64,000 nt of DNA from Telopea speciosissima. Lineage: Eukaryota; Streptophyta; Magnoliopsida; Proteales; Proteaceae. A program made the translations under genes and the position numbers. The number at the start of each line of letters is the position of its first letter. Within the stretch, counting starts at the first letter, position 1. A model generated the notes under the pieces. That model was not told where the DNA came from. It did no database searches and worked only from the letters and a program-made list of their open reading frames with translations. The DNA lies in NCBI RefSeq assembly GCF_018873765.1, contig NC_057922.1, positions 9,499,563 through 9,563,562 on the forward strand, given 5' to 3'. Below are positions 59,519 through 64,000 of this stretch, piece after piece.

Positions 59519-62500
59519 CTTACTTGGACGCCACGAGCAGATGCAGGTATCTTCCTTGAGAGGACTAAAGCGGAGTGGAGAAAAAGATTGTGCCTGTTGA
59601 GCATGGAAAGAAAATTTATTAACTTCTTAAATCAAAATCTGTTGTGAGACCTGGCTTACCTACATTTCTTCCAACAAGAAACTTTGCACTTGTTTTTCCC
59701 CACACTCACTCTACAGCACAACTTAGAACCCCATGGATATTGGTTCCTACCACACCTTTGAAACTTTCCATCAAACATATGGTGAGTGTGTTGCAGAGTG
59801 AGTACAGCCGAAAAATATGTGCAAAAATTCCCGAATTGGGGCCAGTTCTTATAACTTTGGAATAAATCACAAGGGTATATTATATATATTAGGAAGGAAA
59901 TGATCCATACGGCATGATAAGGGCTCCCAGTAAGGCAATGGCATCGGCAGTGGTGCTTTGGCCACTAAGCTTGGGAATGAACAATCCCTGTAGCACCTCT
60001 GATGCTGGAGGCTTTGCATGAGCTAATTCCCCAAAATAACAAGCGGCAACCACGAATATCAGGATTGAAATTAACATTTCTAGCTTCCGGATCTGACCCA
60101 ATAAAAGGAGCAAAAATTAGAATCAAATGATATAAGGGTCTAGTAATCACACTCTCATTAAAATGTTTGTAAACTCATATTTTAAATGTTTATATATAAT
60201 CTAACATATTATGTGAGTTCTCTATATATTTTTTTTCTTCTTTTATACCATAATAATATTAGTAGGGCTAGCAACTCATTGGACCAACCCTAGTAGGTGG
60301 TAAGAGATGGATCCAGCCCAGGCTGAAGCCCAATAATTGGGCCTGAAATTGAATTGCAAATTTGGTCTAACCAAAGCTTGGAACTTTTTCACTGGGCTAT
60401 CGCTGCCAGCCTTTTGTTCGAAACCGGACTACCTGGAGCAAACATGTCATAGTTACCCTAACATGTTTTAGGGAAAAGGTTCTTTGAGCTGCCAAGAGAG
60501 ATTAACTAGCACCATCTCCCTCTATCTCTCACCTCCTCACATAAAATTATCTCACTAACCTCCTATGTGTGAAGCCATTCCGCCGCATCTCATTGGTGAG
60601 CTTTTATGCTGCCTGCTCAGAGAACCCTCTTCCCCATGTTTTAATACTTGAATGCATTAAATTTTTGAAGAGTATCTACACATCATCAGCATGTAATGGA
60701 ATCTCATGACCAACCAATGAAGGCACGGGAGGATATGTGCATGATATGTCAAGAAGGGATTCACATGTCAGAAAGGAGAGAGAGAGAGAGAGAGAGAGAG
60801 AATATCAAGAGGAGAGAAAATGTGAGAGGGTCATACACAGTGGCAGTATGTGTAACCTTTTTCCATTATTAACTTCTGCTTTTCTTTTACATTTTTAGGG
60901 CAAGAGTTGGGCACGCCACTCGCTTTCCACATACTAGTGGCATGTATCAATGGGGAACGGGATGGGTTGGGTAAGGACATCATTTCACTCATGAGCGGTG
61001 GGGAGAGAGACAGAGACATGGTTGCCCCATATTTTTATTTTGGGAGACAATTTTCTAAGGAAGAGGCGTACAAGAGCGCACAAATGACATGCGACAAAAA
61101 AGTACTAGCATACCCCGCCTGGCAGCTCAGAGATACTTAAACCCTTCTGTTTATTTTTATTTATTGAGAGGAGGATCTCTGTCAGGCTGCGTGGCCCCTA
61201 CTTCCAATCCATTGTTTTCGGAGGCCACCACATTAACTTTACATAAGAACGTCAGAATTATTAATCATGATTCATGGCGTATAGTTAAGATAATGACCAT
61301 TAATTAACTATTACCAATGCTGAATCATTATACTCAGCTACCAACATAAGCAAAGGACAAATATCATTATATATTTTTGTTAAGTTAAATAAGATAAGTA
61401 AAAACATGCAAGAACTGAGAAGGTCACTTTGTCACCCTCAAAACAAACTTTTTCTAGTCTGAAAGGAGAACTTTGTGTGATATTTAAGTCACTTTAAACA
61501 AATACTATAACACAATAAGTAACAAACAGTTCTGAGAATTAATTAATTAATTACCCCATATCTCTGTAGACCCAGAAGTATTAGAGTGCTACAACCAGTG
61601 AAGATAACTCCACCCCATACTGGAATTACTGGAATTAGTATATTTATAGCAAAAGCTGTCCCTACCACTGTAACAAATAAGCCAAGAAAGGGAAAAAAAA
61701 AAATATGAAAATCATGTTAGATCTTCTCTTCTCTTCTCTTCTTGCATGTATCATTCATGCAATTAAACAAAGAAACAAAAAAAAAAAAAAGATGAATAAA
61801 TTATAATATTGGAGAAAATTAAAAGACCTTCTGGAATATCTGCTGCAATAACAGAAAGTTCTGATAGTAACCATAAGCAGTACTTAATAGACTTTGGATA
61901 TTCTGCACGACATAGCTCAGCCAAGTGCTTCCCTACAAGACCATAAAAGATCAGAAAATTAAAGTAGTAAAAAAGAAAGAGTTTTAAAATATTGGGTTTG
62001 TGAAGCTGTGATTGATATAGAATCATACCTGTAGTGACTCCAAGTTTTGCTGCAAGGGATTGTATTATGAAAGCAAAGATCAACCCAATGAAGACAACCC
62101 ATAGCAGCTGATGATGATAGTGTTGGAAAGGAGAGAGAATGAGTCTTCTGGCAAAAACAGCCAAATATAGTTTGGAGGTTGAAACGAGTATAATCTATGA
62201 GTTACCTCATATTTATGTTGAGATCCAGCTTGCAGATCCGTTTCCACTGTAAAATAATAGTTTAGTACAAAAGGGAATGAAAAAAATAAGTGAAATTATA
62301 ACCATTCTAGAGAGAGAGAGAGAGAGAGAGAGATCTTACTATTGCCTGGATCAAGATAAGCCATGGAGACTAGAAAACCAGGGCCTAGGTATCCCAAAAA
62401 CTTTCTCCACCCTTCTTTCTATAGCTCAAAAAAAAAAACACATTAGATTGTAATTCATATAACAAACTTTAAGGAGATTTGACTTGAAATGGTAAAAAAA

Positions 62501-63034
62501 AAAGGAGTGTTCAGTGCACAAGGCTCCCTCTACTGCATGGTCTGGGAGGGGGGCAAATGTACGCAGCCTTAAACCCCTGCTTTGCGAGTTTGGTTCCTCT
62601 GCACGTATATGTGAGAGGCAACCACATATATGTCCTGTTTTTGCCATTTACAAGGGAGTAGGAGTATTTATGAAAACAAAAGGGACATGTGGTTGCCTCT
62701 GAGATGTCGTACGTGTAGATGATCCATTCTCCTGTTTCACAAGAGAGGTTGTTTCCAAGTTTTGAACCCGCAACCAATAGATTGTAATAACGCAACTTAA
62801 CCGATGCGGCAAGGCATGCCCACTTGACTAAAACTGGAACAGTGGAAGAGGGGGGGGAAAAAAAAAAACCTGATGATGAGGATCTTTTTCAGGGAAGTAT
62901 TTGTTGTCTTTGGTAACAAGTGAGGGTGGGCTGTCCTCCATATGGACTATGCGGTTGCTTCCTCTTCCCAATGATGAAGGATCCCTTCCCATCTGTTGCT
63001 GTTGTTGCTGCTGCTGATGCTTCTCCATCTCCAT
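57031..63034 (-). CDS. NRAMP divalent metal transporter, copy B (13 exons)
   Basis: Exons (high to low): 63034-62870, 62418-62340, 62246-62206, 62107-62029, 61932-61828, 61667-61555, 60092-59911, 59593-59524, 58863-58690, 58528-58424, 58315-58184, 57560-57465, 57369-57031; all GT-AG, 559 aa. Exon lengths equal copy A except exon 1 (+3) and exon 6 (+3). DPGN, ALIMPHN and [19 protein letters not shown] are intact, so transport is expected. Differences include a polyglutamine N-terminus (eight Q), [14 protein letters not shown] instead of [14 protein letters not shown], and IILGPSGAG for IIGGSAGAG. The donor of exon 1 is weak (GT followed by a long T run). A minisatellite fills intron 11 and an A36 tract lies next to the exon 8 donor. 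The same strand and structure show it is a tandem duplicate of copy A. Confidence 0.94.
57625..58140. repeat. Minisatellite in NRAMP copy B intron 11
   Basis: Six diverged copies of a unit beginning 'CATGACTTTGCTACATGGTA' followed by GACATTGGGTCGTGGGTCC, spaced 60-108 bases. It fills most of a 623-bp intron. The matching intron in copy A is 85 bases. Confidence 0.9.
58914..59455. mobile_element. Possible hAT-like element in NRAMP copy B intron 8
   Basis: The left end AAGGTGTGTCAACCGG and the right end (complement GAGGGTGTCAATTCTAGG) resemble the GGGTGTCAA ends of the element at 55251. Internal CGGTC/GACCG-type words are repeated. No target duplication was seen; the right end abuts a C-rich run and the A36 tract. 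Confidence 0.4.
59478..59513. repeat. A36 homopolymer
   Basis: Thirty-six consecutive A (T on the gene strand) starting 10 bases into intron 8 of NRAMP copy B. It could mark the tail of an inserted retroposon or be a slipped homopolymer. Confidence 0.95.
60777..60800. repeat. (AG)n microsatellite, NRAMP copy B intron 6
   Basis: About twelve AG units. A similar run is at 62309-62333 beside the exon 2 donor. Confidence 0.9.
62512..62825 (-). mobile_element. Au-type SINE split by a foldback MITE, NRAMP copy B intron 1
   Basis: The antisense SINE tail (62512-62583, GTCTGGGAGGGGGGC and ACGCAGCCTTAAACCCC) and its head (about 62737-62825, with B box GGGTTCAAAAC on the minus strand) are separated by about 150 bases. 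That insert contains inverted arms: GAGAGGCAACCACATATATG and CATGTGGTTGCCTC (about 62596-62720). CTGCTTT and CTGTTTC at the junctions may be the target duplication. Confidence 0.65.
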
Positions 63035-63207
63035 CTATCTCTCTCTCCTTCTAGGCTCTCCAAGTAGCTATTTCCACTACTACGCTATATAAACTTTCAA
63101 TCTAATTAAGATCTTTCTTTCTAGGATCTGAAGTGGATAACTCCTCTAGTCTATCTACTTATCAATCTAACATGACATGAGTTATCTATCTCATTCAATT
63201 CTCTTCT

Positions 63208-63217
63208 CTATTTATAG
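63208..63217 (-). promoter_or_regulatory. TATA box of NRAMP copy B
   Basis: CTATAAATAG on the minus strand, 174 bases before the start codon, in the same local context as in copy A. Predicted leader about 140 nt. Confidence 0.6.
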
Positions 63218-64000
63218 ATAGAAACAGAGAAAGGAGCAGTGTGAAGCATACCAACACACAGTCACCACCTATTGAAACATCAATTACTGACTCATGAAAA
63301 AAAATCAAATCATCCTTCTCAATTCGTCACTTATAATAATGCTGACACTCAGACCAGGTTAAATTTTCAGTTCTTATACTTAATTAAAAATGTTAACATT
63401 AATTAACATATATCCCTTAACAATGCCAACCCAATTAAACGTGTGATCGACTTTATACGTCAAAGTTTTTGTTAACCTCTCTAAGCATATATTTTCATAA
63501 TATAAATTCAAATATCTAATCCTGTATTTGAATATTTAATTGGATGTGATTACAGGGCTACTTATATTTCTATATCTACTAGTTACTTTGGTTGGTGAAT
63601 GATTTGATGCCCTGTGATCACTTTTCTCTTTTAAGTGGAAGTCATTTTACAACCAACCCCCCCCCCTCTCGGCCAAAGTACTTCAGTCATAATGTTTTGC
63701 CATCCAAAAGTTTAAGTTATTAGATGGAGATAATCCAATGGTATATAAGATATCCAAAATCCTAGATAACCGATGTGAGACTATACCTCTATAACTCTCA
63801 ACATCTACACAAACAGAATAAATTGTCCTTTTTATTCTTTCCGGTCAAGCACGCATGCCAGTTCAAAAGAGTTAACCAAACTTTCAAGCCGCGGAGTACA
63901 AATAAACACATACATACACACCCCACCCCACCTGATGTGGGACTACACCCCACCGCGTGGAGCAAGCCATATCTTAGTTGTCCTTCTAGTTGGCCGGATT
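63218..64000. other. Upstream region of NRAMP copy B
   Basis: AT-rich sequence reaching the window end, with a run of 11 C at 63657-63667. It should include distal promoter sequence. No iron-deficiency element or other known cis motif was identified by eye, and no gene. Confidence 0.35.

Overview
The window is nuclear DNA from a flowering plant. It is AT-rich, with intron-rich protein genes, long introns packed with transposons, and plant-specific families (PPR, beta-galactosidase with a SUEL lectin tail, SWI3C, NRAMP). I cannot name the species. The repeat load and 6-11 kb introns suit a medium or large genome, probably a woody or early-diverging dicot; this is inference.

Layout. 34-2655 (-) is an intact P-class PPR gene. 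2656-9045 is repeat-rich: a decayed second PPR gene (about 3262-3760) cut by a 1.6 kb TIR element (3765-5381, TSD TCG). 9106-17513 (+) is a complete 19-exon beta-galactosidase gene (836 aa) of the BGAL16/BGAL6 type; small transposons sit in its introns. 18227-19632 is a Mutator-like element with 9-bp target duplications. 20081-44412 (+) is the chromatin-remodelling subunit SWI3C, only 815 codons in nine exons but spread over 24.3 kb. Its introns 3, 5 and 8 hold two RTE-type LINEs, two L1-type LINE remnants, hAT elements, an inverted pair of SINEs, probable LTR debris and a second Mutator-like element.

That second element (41822-43713) is a Pack-MULE. It carries a broken tonoplast aquaporin gene with its 5' region, and both of its 0.39 kb inverted arms contain a piece of a FERONIA-type (CrRLK1L) receptor kinase. 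It lies inside SWI3C intron 8, so the SWI3C pre-mRNA should contain a long hairpin.

47112-51720 and 57031-63034, both on the minus strand, are two tandem NRAMP metal-transporter genes (557 and 559 aa). Each has 13 exons with matching intron positions, and both share a TATA-box context. They are a local duplication that now differs in N-terminus, repeat content and intergenic insertions. SWI3C and the proximal NRAMP gene are convergent.

The five intact genes have no evident common pathway; their closeness looks like ordinary plant gene order. The unusual content is in the mobile DNA. Gene models were assembled by hand from reading frames, GT-AG sites and remembered family sequences, with no search or RNA data. 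Intron phases close in frame in all three multi-exon models.
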